This document shows, piece after piece, positions 32,974-41,383 of a stretch of 64,000 nt of DNA. Both the position numbers and the translations under genes were made by a program. The notes under the pieces were generated by a model. The model was not told the origin of the DNA. It saw only the letters and a program-made list of their open reading frames with translations, and made no database searches. Source of the stretch: Fontivita pretiosa. GTDB lineage: Bacteria > Planctomycetota > Phycisphaerae > Tepidisphaerales > Tepidisphaeraceae. Every line of letters starts with the position of its first letter. Positions within the stretch are counted from its first letter, which is position 1. Where the stretch lies: positions 186,001 to 250,000 of the forward strand of contig NZ_CP191258.1 of the NCBI RefSeq assembly GCF_050410795.1, given 5' to 3'.

Positions 32974-34166
32974 GTCGCCGCCCCGGCAGTCGGGATCTCG
33001 CCGGTCTGGTCCGCAAATTGCCGCTGTGAACTACTCCCACCCTGGGGCCCGTCGGATTCGGCGCGGAATCGTGGCGGGATGTACGCGCAATCGGGTTCGG
33101 CCGCCAGGGGGTCGCCATAGATCGCGTAGGCGCGAGCGCGGCTGCCGCCGCACAGCTCACGGTATTCGCACGCGCCGCACTTGCCACCCAGGCCCGATGC
33201 GTCGCGCAGCGCCCGGAATGTCGCCGCGTTCTGATAGACATCCACCACCGAATCCAAGGGAAACCTGCCGCAACAGATCGGCAGAAAGCCGCTTGGAAAA
33301 ATCTCGCCGATGTGGCTGATGAACATGATCCCCTTGCCGTCGTTGGTGCCGATCTGCCCCGGGCCAATGCCGCGCGATCGAGCCGCGCCTGCGGCAGTGT
33401 CGGACAGCGCGCCGTCGCCGGCGGCACTGCGCAGACGCCTCTGTTGCTGGAGAATGAACCGGCGGTAATGCGGCGCTTCGGTCGTCTTGATCGGCAGGCC
33501 AAGACGCTGACTGCCCAGCCACAGCCGCTGGAACACCTGCTCGCACTGCTCGGCATCGAGGCGCAGATCCGCGCCGGCCCGCCCGGTTGGAACGATGAAA
33601 AAAACCGACCAGAGCACCGCGCGCAGCTCCGCTGCCAGCTCGAGCATCTGATCGATCTGATCAACATTGTGTCGTCCCACGGTAGTGTTGATCTGCACGG
33701 GCAGGCCGACGGCGTGCGCGTCGGCGATGATCTCCAGCGTTCGTCGAAAGCTGCCCGGCACGCCGCGAAACGCATCATGGGTGCGGGCGTCGGCGGCGTC
33801 GAGGCTGACCGCCAGGCGATGCAGCCCGGACCGGTGCAGCCGCGCGATCGCTTCCCGTGTCACCAGTGGCGTCGCCGAAGGGGTCATTGCAACCGGAAGG
33901 TTCCCGGCCGTGGCATATCCCACCAGATCGAACACGTCCTTGCGCTTCAGCGGATCGCCGCCGGTGAGCACGAGCATCGGCGGACGAGCAAAGCTCAGAA
34001 GCTGATCGACCAGCCGCCGCGCCTCGGCCGGCGAAAGCTCGTTCGGATCGCACGCTGGCTGCGCGTCGGCCCGGCAGTGCACGCACGCCAGGTCGCACGC
34101 CCGCGTCATCTCATAGAAGACGATCATCGGAGAGCTGTCAAAGTCGTGGCGCGTGTAAGTGTGCAT
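32967..34166 (-). CDS. Radical SAM/SPASM protein (TIGR04053-like)
   Basis: The protein has 399 residues. The radical SAM motif CDLACVHC (CxxxCxxC) lies near residue 22 after 'PMIVFYEMTRA'; 'LVLTGGDPLKR' is the GGE-type motif. The C-terminal SPASM region holds further Cys for auxiliary iron-sulfur clusters ('ICCGRFPLDSVVDVYQ', 'KCGACEYRELCGGSRARA', 'EPDCAY'). The pattern resembles the TIGR04053 group, related to haem d1/alternative haem enzymes such as NirJ and AhbD, but this is not decisive. AGGAGG precedes ATG 34166. It adjoins RIC/ScdA and an Rrf2 regulator, suggesting a role in haem or nitrogen-oxide metabolism under low oxygen. Confidence 0.82.
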   Translation of the reverse strand: MHTYTRHDFDSSPMIVFYEMTRACDLACVHCRADAQPACDPNELSPAEARRLVDQLLSFARPPMLVLTGGDPLKRKDVFDLVGYATAGNLPVAMTPSATPLVTREAIARLHRSGLHRLAVSLDAADARTHDAFRGVPGSFRRTLEIIADAHAVGLPVQINTTVGRHNVDQIDQMLELAAELRAVLWSVFFIVPTGRAGADLRLDAEQCEQVFQRLWLGSQRLGLPIKTTEAPHYRRFILQQQRRLRSAAGDGALSDTAAGAARSRGIGPGQIGTNDGKGIMFISHIGEIFPSGFLPICCGRFPLDSVVDVYQNAATFRALRDASGLGGKCGACEYRELCGGSRARAYAIYGDPLAAEPDCAYIPPRFRAESDGPQGGSSSQRQFADQTGEIPTAGAATH

Positions 34167-34259
34167 GCGACCTCCTGGCCAAAGAAGACGAAGAGGCGAC
34201 GGGAGGATCGACAAGTGTGCGATCTTTGCTTCTCCCGTTAATCCCGGACCGCGTAGCCG

Positions 34260-34997
34260 TCATCCCCGCGCCAACTGCTTCTCCGCCTGGATCGCCCGGG
34301 GAAACAGGATATTGTTTTCCTTGTGCACATGCTGGTGCATGTCGCGTTCAAGCTGGTGCAGGCTGTCGAACAGGGCGCGGTAGGTGTTGCACGCGTCGTC
34401 CGGCGCGGTGTAGTTGTTGCTCAGCAGGCGGATTCTCGACAGTGCATCGCCGGCGTCATCGTGCTCGCGGATCATCACCGCAATCGGATTGCTCACGCTG
34501 CCACAGTGAAACTGCGGCAGGCGATCGGCGTTCTCGAGCTGCCGGCACATGGGAAACAGAATCCGCTCCTCTTTGATCATGTGGCTCTCCAGCTCGGCCT
34601 TGAACGAGGCGAAAATGTCGCGGATTTGAATCAGCTCGGGCCGTCGCTGGCCGTGGCGGCTGGCGACTTTGCTGGTAAGAAACTCCAGCCGGGGCAACTC
34701 CTGCTTGAGATAGGCATGGTGGGTCTGCTCGATGTGATCGCACAGTTCGCTGAGCGAAGCCGTGGCCCAGTCGCGTTGGCCATCGGGCTGTGAGTCTGCG
34801 GCGTCCTGCTCGCGCTGAAGCTCAGCCAAAACGCCGTTGGCAGTCAGCCCCGCCTGCTCGATCGCCTCTCGCAGCGGTTTGCCTCCGCCGCAGCAGTAGT
34901 CGATGCCGAGCTTTTCGAAGACTCTGGCCCGCGAGGGGCGCTGAACGACCAACTGTCCAACCGTCTGGTCCAACAGTGCCTGGGTTGCCTGACTCAT
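34260..34997 (-). CDS. scdA: Iron-sulfur cluster repair di-iron protein (RIC/ScdA/YtfE)
   Basis: The protein has 245 residues. The N-terminal ScdA domain carries 'VFEKLGIDYCCGGGKPLREA' (typical 'LGIDFCCGG') and the C-terminal hemerythrin-like domain supplies histidines and carboxylates ('HIEQTHHAYLKQELPRLE', 'ESHMIKEERILFPM', 'MIREHDDAGD', 'HQHVHKENNILFPRA'). It repairs iron-sulfur clusters damaged by NO or peroxide. AAGGAG precedes ATG 34997. It is divergent from the Rrf2 gene at 35175 with a palindrome between them, as expected for an NO-responsive operon. Confidence 0.93.
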   Translation of the reverse strand: MSQATQALLDQTVGQLVVQRPSRARVFEKLGIDYCCGGGKPLREAIEQAGLTANGVLAELQREQDAADSQPDGQRDWATASLSELCDHIEQTHHAYLKQELPRLEFLTSKVASRHGQRRPELIQIRDIFASFKAELESHMIKEERILFPMCRQLENADRLPQFHCGSVSNPIAVMIREHDDAGDALSRIRLLSNNYTAPDDACNTYRALFDSLHQLERDMHQHVHKENNILFPRAIQAEKQLARG

Positions 34998-35110
34998 GGT
35001 GGTGACTCCTTGAGATCTTCTCCCGGCCGCCCGTGGCCGCGCATGTGCCGGGAGCGACGCTTTGCCGCAAAAACTCAGCGACCGGGCATTGACCGATGAA
35101 CCATAGCATG

Positions 35111-35130
35111 CTTTAATATGGATATCAAGG
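35111..35130. promoter_or_regulatory. Imperfect 20-bp palindrome, candidate Rrf2/NsrR-type operator
   Basis: CTTTAATAT (35111-35119), GG, ATATCAAGG (35122-35130) is an inverted repeat with 7 of 9 pairs matched, in an AT-rich patch within GC-rich DNA. It lies in the divergent scdA/Rrf2 gap. The size suits Rrf2-family operators; the true site is untested. Confidence 0.4.
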
Positions 35131-35174
35131 TCCAGAACTCGAGTTTTGTCGGGCGTCGGAATGGTGGACACCGC

Positions 35175-35750
35175 ATGATCTCCCAGAGCGCCGAATACTC
35201 CCTGCGGGCGATTGTCTGTCTCGCGCAGCACGCCGGCCGGCCGCTGACCATCCGCCAGATCGCGCAGGTCACCCGGGTTCCGGCCGGGTATCTGGCGAAA
35301 CTGCTGGCGTTGCTGCATCGCGCCGGCATCGTCGCCTCCCAGCGCGGATTGCGCGGCGGATACACGCTGCTGAAGGATCCGGCCAGCATCACGCTGCTGG
35401 AAGTCGTGCAGGTTGCCGACCCCTCGCGACGCATCGCCGCCTGCCCGCTGGGCATTGCCGCGCATGCCAACGGCAGACTCTGCTCGCTGCATCGGCGTCT
35501 GGACAGCGCGGCGGCGGCCGCAGAGGCGGTGTTGAGAAACTGCACCATCGCCGATGTGCTGGGCGACGGTACCGCCAGCCTTGCCTTTGCTGATGGCTGC
35601 GCCTGTGCCAATCCGCCAGGCCGTCGCGCCGATCGCCACGAAATCCGGCCCGACCTTGCCTCGCCGGTATGCCAAGCCACTCAGCCGCGCCGCGATCGCG
35701 CCATCAGATTCGGCATCACCCGCAGCAGCAACGGAGAACCCGGCCGATGA
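35175..35750 (+). CDS. Rrf2 family transcriptional regulator
   Basis: The protein has 191 residues. The winged-helix domain is typical: 'MISQSAEYSLRAIVCLAQH', 'TIRQIAQVTRVPAGYLAKLLALLHRAGIVASQRGLRGGYTLL'. Several Cys follow: 'ACPLGIAAHANGRLC' (spacing unlike the IscR/NsrR CxnCxnC set), 'NCT' and 'CAC', so a cluster or redox role is possible but not certain. ATG 35175 starts the domain; the upstream frame lacks homology. Its stop overlaps the next gene as ATGA (35747-35750). Location beside scdA suggests NO- or Fe-S-responsive control (NsrR-like). Confidence 0.85.
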   Translation: MISQSAEYSLRAIVCLAQHAGRPLTIRQIAQVTRVPAGYLAKLLALLHRAGIVASQRGLRGGYTLLKDPASITLLEVVQVADPSRRIAACPLGIAAHANGRLCSLHRRLDSAAAAAEAVLRNCTIADVLGDGTASLAFADGCACANPPGRRADRHEIRPDLASPVCQATQPRRDRAIRFGITRSSNGEPGR

Positions 35751-36253
35751 TCGAGATGACCCGTGACGAAATCGATACGCTGCTCGAGCAGGCGCTGATC
35801 GGCAGGCTGTGTCTGGCCAGCCCGGATGGCCGGCCCTACTGCCTGCCGTTTCCGTTCTGCTGGGCAAACGGCAGCGTGTATCTGCGCATCGGGTTGAGCG
35901 GTCGCAAAGGCCAGATCCTCCGCGTCAATGATCGCGTCTGCTTCGAGGTCGATTCCTTCAGCGACACACTTGACGATTACGCCTCGGTCCTGATCGAAGG
36001 GCGACTCGTTCCCGTCGATGATCTTGATGAGAAGGCGCGAATCCGACAATTGAACGATGCGAAGTATCAGCGCTTGCGTCGCGGGCGGCGAGCTGGGCAC
36101 GGGCGCGCAACGCCTCTGGAACAACTGCCCCTGCGGAAGATCGTCGTCGAGCAACTGACCGGGCGGAAAAAGGAGTCGACGCCGACAACTTCGGCTTGCC
36201 TCACAGGCGCCCGGCCCATGGATAGGCCCCTTGCGCAGGCAGGACGCCCGTGA
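35747..36253 (+). CDS. Pyridoxamine 5'-phosphate oxidase-like flavin-binding protein
   Basis: The protein has 168 residues. The split-barrel fold is indicated by 'MTRDEIDTLLEQALIGRLCLASPDGRPYCLPFPFCWANGSVYLRI' and 'NDRVCFEVDSFSD...YASVLIEGRLVPV'. Family members bind FMN or F420 and act as small oxidoreductases. Coupled to the Rrf2 gene by an ATGA overlap. The last about 25 residues run into a palindromic GC-rich repeat (36189-36255) and are likely not conserved. Confidence 0.8.
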   Translation: MIEMTRDEIDTLLEQALIGRLCLASPDGRPYCLPFPFCWANGSVYLRIGLSGRKGQILRVNDRVCFEVDSFSDTLDDYASVLIEGRLVPVDDLDEKARIRQLNDAKYQRLRRGRRAGHGRATPLEQLPLRKIVVEQLTGRKKESTPTTSACLTGARPMDRPLAQAGRP

Positions 36254-36258
36254 CAGGC
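36189..36258. repeat. GC-rich REP-like repeat at the 3' end of the flavin protein gene
   Basis: ACAGGCG occurs at both ends (about 36201 and 36250) and AGGACGCCCGTGACA is shared with 7917-7931. These words form short inverted repeats. It lies over the last codons and the stop of the flavin-binding protein. Confidence 0.4.
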
Positions 36259-36501
36259 GAAGCGGGAGGACGAGAGTCTCCGTTGCACCTTCCATCGCGT
36301 TTTCCGAGAACCGCTCGCGCCCTGCGCATCCACATCGCAGAGCCGTGCTTGTGCACGCCGTGGGCGAATGACTATCATTGAAATTCGTTGCAGCGGTGCG
36401 TCACCGTGCGGTGCGGAAGATCGGGCATCTTCCAACCGCAGGCGACACATCGCCGGCGTTTTCGGTGCATTGCCCGTGTTTCTTTTTGGAGGTGCAGGTT
36501 C

Positions 36502-37371
36502 ATGCCTCGAGTTGTCCGCGGGGCTTTGATCCAGGCGCGGCTGAGCGAGCCCAGCACGTCGCCGATCCCCAGGATCAAGCAATCAATGATCGACAAGCAC
36601 GTGGCGATGATCGCGCAGGCCGCGCAGCGCGGCGCGGAAGTGCTTTGCCTTCAGGAGCTGTTCTACGGCCCGTACTTCTGCGCCGAGCAGAAGACGAAGT
36701 GGTATGAGCTGACCGAGCGCGTCCCCGACGGGCCGACGATCAGGCTCATGTGCGAGCTGGCCAGAAAGCACAGGCTGGTCATGGTCGTGCCCGTGTTTGA
36801 GGAGGAGATGACCGGCGTGTACTACAACACGGCGGCGGTGATCGACGCGGATGGTTCGTTTCTGGGCAAGTTCCGCAAGGTGCACATCCCGCACTGTGAG
36901 CCGGGGTTCTGGGAAAAGTTCTATTTTCGCCCGGGCAATCTCGGGTATCCGGTGTTCAACACGAAGGTGGGAAAAGTCGGAGTCTACATCTGTTACGACC
37001 GGCATTTCCCCGAGGGCTGGCGGGCGCTGGGACTGGGCGGCGCGGAGATCGTCTTCAACCCGTCGGCGACCGTGGCGGGATTGAGCGAGTATCTGTGGAA
37101 GCTGGAACAACCGGCGGCGGCGGCGATGAACATCTACTTCGTCGGAGCGATCAACCGCCCGGGATACGAAGAACCCTGGCGCATCGGGGAGTTCTACGGC
37201 TCCAGCTACTTCGCCAACCCCCGCGGACAGATCATCCAGCAGGGCAGCCGGGATGGTGACGACATCGTGATCGCCGATCTGGATCTGGATATGATCCGCG
37301 AAGTTCGCAATGTCTGGCAGTTCTACCGCGACCGCCGGCCGGAAACCTACGGCGCGCTGACGGCGTTATAG
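36502..37371 (+). CDS. Nitrilase-superfamily N-carbamoyl-beta-alanine amidohydrolase (beta-ureidopropionase-like)
   Basis: The protein has 289 residues. The E-K-C triad is Glu52 (CLQELFYGP), Lys126 (FRKVHIP) and Cys164 (VYICYDRHFPEGW). 'YFRPGNLGYPVFNTKVGKVG', 'AEIVFNPSATVAGLSEYLWK' and 'FYGSSYFANPRG' closely follow eukaryotic beta-ureidopropionase. It should hydrolyse N-carbamoyl-beta-alanine (or -aminoisobutyrate) to beta-alanine, CO2 and ammonia, the last reductive pyrimidine step. GGAGG precedes ATG 36502. The next genes, an AGXT2-like aminotransferase and a PreA-like dehydrogenase, fit the same pathway. Confidence 0.88.
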   Translation: MPRVVRGALIQARLSEPSTSPIPRIKQSMIDKHVAMIAQAAQRGAEVLCLQELFYGPYFCAEQKTKWYELTERVPDGPTIRLMCELARKHRLVMVVPVFEEEMTGVYYNTAAVIDADGSFLGKFRKVHIPHCEPGFWEKFYFRPGNLGYPVFNTKVGKVGVYICYDRHFPEGWRALGLGGAEIVFNPSATVAGLSEYLWKLEQPAAAAMNIYFVGAINRPGYEEPWRIGEFYGSSYFANPRGQIIQQGSRDGDDIVIADLDLDMIREVRNVWQFYRDRRPETYGALTAL

Positions 37372-37443
37372 ATCCGGCCGCTGCGCCCGTGTCCCGGTCC
37401 AGCCGCTGCAATACGGGCAGTGACCCAAAGGCTGAGGCAGGCC

Positions 37444-38832
37444 ATGACCACACCGACGTTGACTCCATCCGTCGCCGCGACGCGCAAGCTCTCGCTGCCG
37501 GTCTGCAACCACCAGCCCGCGCCCTACACCGGGCCAAGCCGTGAAGAAGTGCTGGCGATGCGGCAGCAGTATCTCTCGCCGGGACTGATCAGGTACTACA
37601 AGGAGCCGCTCATGATCGTCGAGGGGCACATGCAGTACCTGTGGGACCAGACGGGCAAGCGATACCTGGACGCATTTGCCGGAATCGTCACCGTCTCCGT
37701 CGGGCACTGCCATCCAAAGGTCGTCGAAAGGGTCCGCGAGCAGGTCGGCAGGCTCCAGCATGTCACGACCATCTACCTGCATCCGACGATCGGACTGTTT
37801 GCCAAAAAGCTCACCGAGCACATGCCGGCCAACAGCAACCTGTCGAGCTGGTACTTCACCAACTCCGGCTCCGAGGCCAACGAGCTGGCGATCCTTGCTT
37901 CCAGGGAGTACACGGGGAATGTCGATGTGATTTCGCTGCGCAACGGCTACCACGGCGGCACCAGCGCCACGATGGGGCTGACCGCCCAGAGCAACTGGAA
38001 GTTCAAGACCAATCCGACGCACGCGACGAAGTACACCACACCCGGCTACTGCTATCGCTGTCCGCTGGGCCTGACATATCCGGCCTGCGATCTGAAGTGC
38101 GCGCAGGACGTGAAGCACGTGATCGAGTATGAGTGCAGCGGCGAGGTGGCGCTGTTCATCGGGGAGTGCATCCAGGGCGTTGGCGGAGTGGTCACGCCGC
38201 CGAAGGAATACTTCCAGATCGTCTACGACATCGTTCGCCAACACGGCGGGCTGTGTGCCGCCGACGAAGTACAGGGCGGATTTGGCCGCACGGGCACCAG
38301 GTTCTGGGCGTTCGAGAACTGGGACGTGACGCCGGATATCGTGACCATGGCCAAGGGAATCGCCAACGGCGCGCCGCTGGGCGCGATGGTTTCCCGGCCG
38401 GAGATATCCAAAGTCCTGGCGAATCGCGCGCATTTCAACACGTTTGGCGGCAATCCGATCAGCATGACCCAGGGTCTGGCGACGCTTGAGGTCATCGATG
38501 CCGAGAAGATCCAGCACAACGCGCTGGTGGTGGGCGGGCACCTCAAGCAGCGGCTGGAGCAGTTGCAGCAGCGGCATCAACTGATCGGCGACGTGCGCGG
38601 CATGGGCCTGATGCTTGGGGTAGAATTGGTCAAGGATCGCCGGACCAGGCAGCCGGCCAGCGCCGAGGCGATCGAGGTGCTGGAGCTGTGTAAACAGCGC
38701 AGCCTGCTGATCGGCAGGGGCGGCCTGTACGGCAACGTGCTGCGGATCAAGCCGCCGTTGTGCATCACCACGGACGATGCCGACTACATCGCCGATTGCC
38801 TGGATGAGGTGTTGCCGCTGGTGGTGAGGTGA
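37444..38832 (+). CDS. Class III aminotransferase, beta-alanine transaminase-like
   Basis: The protein has 462 residues. PLP-binding lysine is Lys304 in 'VTMAKGIANGAPLGAM'; 'GSEANELAIL' and 'ADEVQGGFGRTG' are standard fold-type I class III motifs. An insert with paired Cys ('GYCYRCPLGLTYPACDLKC') matches the position of the Cys-rich insert in AGXT2-type enzymes. It probably transfers the amino group of beta-alanine or 3-aminoisobutyrate to pyruvate or 2-oxoglutarate. It follows the beta-ureidopropionase-like gene by 72 bases. Confidence 0.87.
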   Translation: MTTPTLTPSVAATRKLSLPVCNHQPAPYTGPSREEVLAMRQQYLSPGLIRYYKEPLMIVEGHMQYLWDQTGKRYLDAFAGIVTVSVGHCHPKVVERVREQVGRLQHVTTIYLHPTIGLFAKKLTEHMPANSNLSSWYFTNSGSEANELAILASREYTGNVDVISLRNGYHGGTSATMGLTAQSNWKFKTNPTHATKYTTPGYCYRCPLGLTYPACDLKCAQDVKHVIEYECSGEVALFIGECIQGVGGVVTPPKEYFQIVYDIVRQHGGLCAADEVQGGFGRTGTRFWAFENWDVTPDIVTMAKGIANGAPLGAMVSRPEISKVLANRAHFNTFGGNPISMTQGLATLEVIDAEKIQHNALVVGGHLKQRLEQLQQRHQLIGDVRGMGLMLGVELVKDRRTRQPASAEAIEVLELCKQRSLLIGRGGLYGNVLRIKPPLCITTDDADYIADCLDEVLPLVVR

Positions 38833-38963
38833 GTTCGCGGGCCAAGCGCAAACAGCGCGATGAACATCGCCCGGGTGAACAGCCGGTTGTTCGTGCACTC
38901 CGCTTCGCACCCCTTGCCTGGCATCGTTGGCAGCTTCACGGTTCAACCCGAACTGAATGTGAC

Positions 38964-40103
38964 ATGGCAAACTTAGGCGTTACTGTTGACGGTCTGAAAC
39001 TTCCCAATCCGTTTATCATTGCGTCGGGTCCACCCGGGACGAACGCGAACGTGATCGGCAAGGCGTTCGACGAGGGCTGGGGCGCGGTGATCTGCAAGAC
39101 GGTGAGCCTGGACGCGTCGAAAGTGATCAACGTGGCGCCGCGATACAGCCGCCTGCGGGCTGAAAAGTCGGATGAGATCTTCGGCTGGGAGAATATCGAG
39201 CTGATCAGCGATCGTCCGTTCGGTGTCTGGCTCGACGACTTTCGGCAGATCAAGGACAGGTATCCCGATCGCGTTCTGATCGCCTCGATCATGGAGGAGT
39301 ATCGCAAGGATGCCTGGATCGAGATCGTGCAGCGGTGCCAGGAAGCGGGCGTGGATGCTCTGGAGCTGAACATGTCCTGCCCGCATGGCCTGCCCGAGCG
39401 AAGGATGGGCTCGGCGATGGGCGAAGACCCGGCGATCCTGGAGGAGGTATGCCGGTGGGTCATGCAGGCGGCGAAGGTTCCGGTGTGGGTGAAGCTGACG
39501 CCGAACGTGACGCGAATCGAAGATCCAAGCCGAGCCGCGCTTCGGGCCGGATGTCATGGCATCACCGCCATCAACACGATCCGCTGCGTGATGGGCGTGA
39601 ACCTCCAGACGCTGCGCCCCGAGCCGACCGTCGAGGGATACAGCACTCCCGGCGGGTATTCGGGCAAGGCGATTCGGCCGATCGCTTTGCGGATGTGCAT
39701 GGAGATCGCGCAGGTGATTCGCGGGGAGTTTCCGGGTCGAAGCCTCAGCGGCGTTGGCGGAATCGAAAGCGGGTACGACGCTGCACAATTCATCCTGCTG
39801 GGCTGCGATACGGTACAGGTCTGCACGGGCGTGATGAAGATGGGCTACGGCTGCATCAAAACCATGCGCCAGCAGCTTGCGGAGTTCATGGACCGGCACA
39901 AGTTCAAGAGCATCAGGGAGTTCAAGGGTTACAGCCTCAAGTATTTCACGACGCACGCCGAGCTGGTGCGTCTTCAGGCCAGCGCCCGTGCCGCCGAACG
40001 CGAGGCCGACGACGTCAAAACCGCCAGGCCGATCGGCGTGGCCGACCACGAGTGGCGCGCAGAGGAATTCGTCAGGCAATCCGACGCCCTGGCAGCAAAT
40101 TGA
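38964..40103 (+). CDS. Dihydropyrimidine dehydrogenase PreA-like subunit without ferredoxin domain
   Basis: The protein has 379 residues of FMN-binding TIM barrel. 'IIASGPPGTNANVIGKAFDEGWGAVICKTV' opens the barrel, Cys139 in 'LNMSCPHGLPERRMGSAMGEDP' is the catalytic proton donor by analogy to DPD, and 'WVKLTPNVTRIEDPSRAA', 'GYSGKAIRPIALRM', 'GVGGIESGYDAAQFILLGCDTVQVCTGVM' are conserved. The usual C-terminal 4Fe-4S ferredoxin part with its CxxCxxCxxxC motifs is missing. It should reduce uracil/thymine (or oxidise the dihydro form) with a partner, but preT is not adjacent. ATG 38964 precedes the homology. Confidence 0.87.
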   Translation: MANLGVTVDGLKLPNPFIIASGPPGTNANVIGKAFDEGWGAVICKTVSLDASKVINVAPRYSRLRAEKSDEIFGWENIELISDRPFGVWLDDFRQIKDRYPDRVLIASIMEEYRKDAWIEIVQRCQEAGVDALELNMSCPHGLPERRMGSAMGEDPAILEEVCRWVMQAAKVPVWVKLTPNVTRIEDPSRAALRAGCHGITAINTIRCVMGVNLQTLRPEPTVEGYSTPGGYSGKAIRPIALRMCMEIAQVIRGEFPGRSLSGVGGIESGYDAAQFILLGCDTVQVCTGVMKMGYGCIKTMRQQLAEFMDRHKFKSIREFKGYSLKYFTTHAELVRLQASARAAEREADDVKTARPIGVADHEWRAEEFVRQSDALAAN

Positions 40104-40159
40104 CAACCTGCCACTGGCATGGCCAGCGCGGATCTCTGCCAGAGCAGCCCGTTCGGATG

Positions 40160-41059
40160 TTACTGGATGCTTACGGCCGTCCAGTCAACCACCACTTTCA
40201 CCGTGATTCCGGAGGGGTTGACCACCTGGCTGATGCCCACGCCCCCGGCCATGCCGATCACCAGCGCCGCGGCATCGTCATCCAGGCCCCGCTCGCTGCG
40301 AATCCACTCGTGCATCGCATTCACGGCAGAGCGGCACGCCTGGTCGAAATCGCGGGAGGTGGCCAGCGTCGCCCAGCACCGGTCAAAACGAAGCCGCGGA
40401 CCGGGGATGGGCTGTGATTTGATCAGGTCGATGCGCAGTCGGACGCTGCCGGCGAATTCGCACCCGGTGGCGGTGAGTTCGCCGTCGCCCATCGCCGCGT
40501 GCAGATCCCCGACAAACACCCCCCCGCCGACGGTCAGCACTGGCAGCTCCACCCGCGCGCCCGTGGTGATTTGCCGGGTATCCAAATTGCCGCCATAGTG
40601 GCCCGTGCAGCGGGTGCTGACGGGCTGATCGCAGTCCGGCCGAACACCAATGATCCCGATCATCGGCGCCAGCCTGAAGCGCAGGTTTGCCAATTCCACG
40701 GTGTCATCGCGGCGAAACACGTCCCAGACGCGGGTCTGCCCATCTTCCGGAGCAAGCGGCCCGACGCCGCGTATCCGCGCCGCAGTTCCTCGCTGCTCCA
40801 GATCGATCGACTCGATTTGAATGGACAGGCAGTCGCCGATCTGGGCGCCGGCGACATCGATCGGACCGGCCACCGGACATCGCGGTTGTGACATGCACCC
40901 ATACGTCGCCGGATCGGCACTGAGCCGCCCATGGCACCAGTCCTGGATGCGCAGCTCGACGGTCTCTCCCGGGTGTATGCATCGAACCGCCGGAGAATCA
41001 CGGCAGATACTGGTCAAGCCCTCGGACATCGATCGCCGGCCATTGTACAAAGCGGGCAT
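40160..41059 (-). CDS. Acetamidase/formamidase family protein
   Basis: The protein has 299 residues from Met12 (310 from the outermost start at 41092, 289 from Met22 at 41029); the choice is not certain. The FmdA/AmdA signature is clear: 'HPGETVELRIQDWCHG', 'GHYGGNLDTRQITTGARVELPV' and 'GGGVFVGDLHAAMGDGELTATGCE'. It hydrolyses short amides or acylated amines. It points away from the pyrimidine cluster on the opposite strand, ending 57 bases from the PreA gene; a link is suggestive only. Confidence 0.85.
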   Translation of the reverse strand: MPALYNGRRSMSEGLTSICRDSPAVRCIHPGETVELRIQDWCHGRLSADPATYGCMSQPRCPVAGPIDVAGAQIGDCLSIQIESIDLEQRGTAARIRGVGPLAPEDGQTRVWDVFRRDDTVELANLRFRLAPMIGIIGVRPDCDQPVSTRCTGHYGGNLDTRQITTGARVELPVLTVGGGVFVGDLHAAMGDGELTATGCEFAGSVRLRIDLIKSQPIPGPRLRFDRCWATLATSRDFDQACRSAVNAMHEWIRSERGLDDDAAALVIGMAGGVGISQVVNPSGITVKVVVDWTAVSIQ

Positions 41060-41118
41060 GAGCGGCAATACGTCGCTGGGGAAATGCGGCAAGACCGGCT
41101 GCGGCGGCGGAACGACAC

Positions 41119-41191
41119 TGGACCTGACGCGACTCGAACGCGCAACCTTCGACTTGCAAAGCCGACGCTCTCCCAGTTGAGCTACAGGCCC
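41119..41191 (-). tRNA. tRNA-Ala (anticodon UGC)
   Basis: All arms can be drawn on the minus strand: acceptor GGGCCTG/CAGGTCC with one G-U pair, D arm GCTC...GAGC, anticodon arm TCGGC-TTTGCAA-GTCGA with anticodon TGC (41156-41158), and T arm GCGCG-TTCGAGT-CGCGT. The discriminator is A and CCA is not encoded. It lies upstream of the acetamidase gene on the same strand. Confidence 0.95.
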
Positions 41192-41383
41192 CAGACGCTT
41201 GAATTCTACGACGCGCCAGGCTGCGTGTCACGCGCAGCAGCACCTGGCCGCCGGGTCGCTGGATTCGGCCTGGGGCGCGTCGGTTTGACACGCCGGATCG
41301 TCTGCGGTCATACTTAATGTGCTTTTCAATTCACCGGGCCTCGGAATCACTCGATTCCCTTCAACTTCGGGAGGTGCGGTCAC

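Noticed and set aside
37366..38970. 534-codon minus-strand frame opposite the aminotransferase
   Set aside because: Antisense shadow of a gene with clear PLP motifs; no homology seen in its translation.
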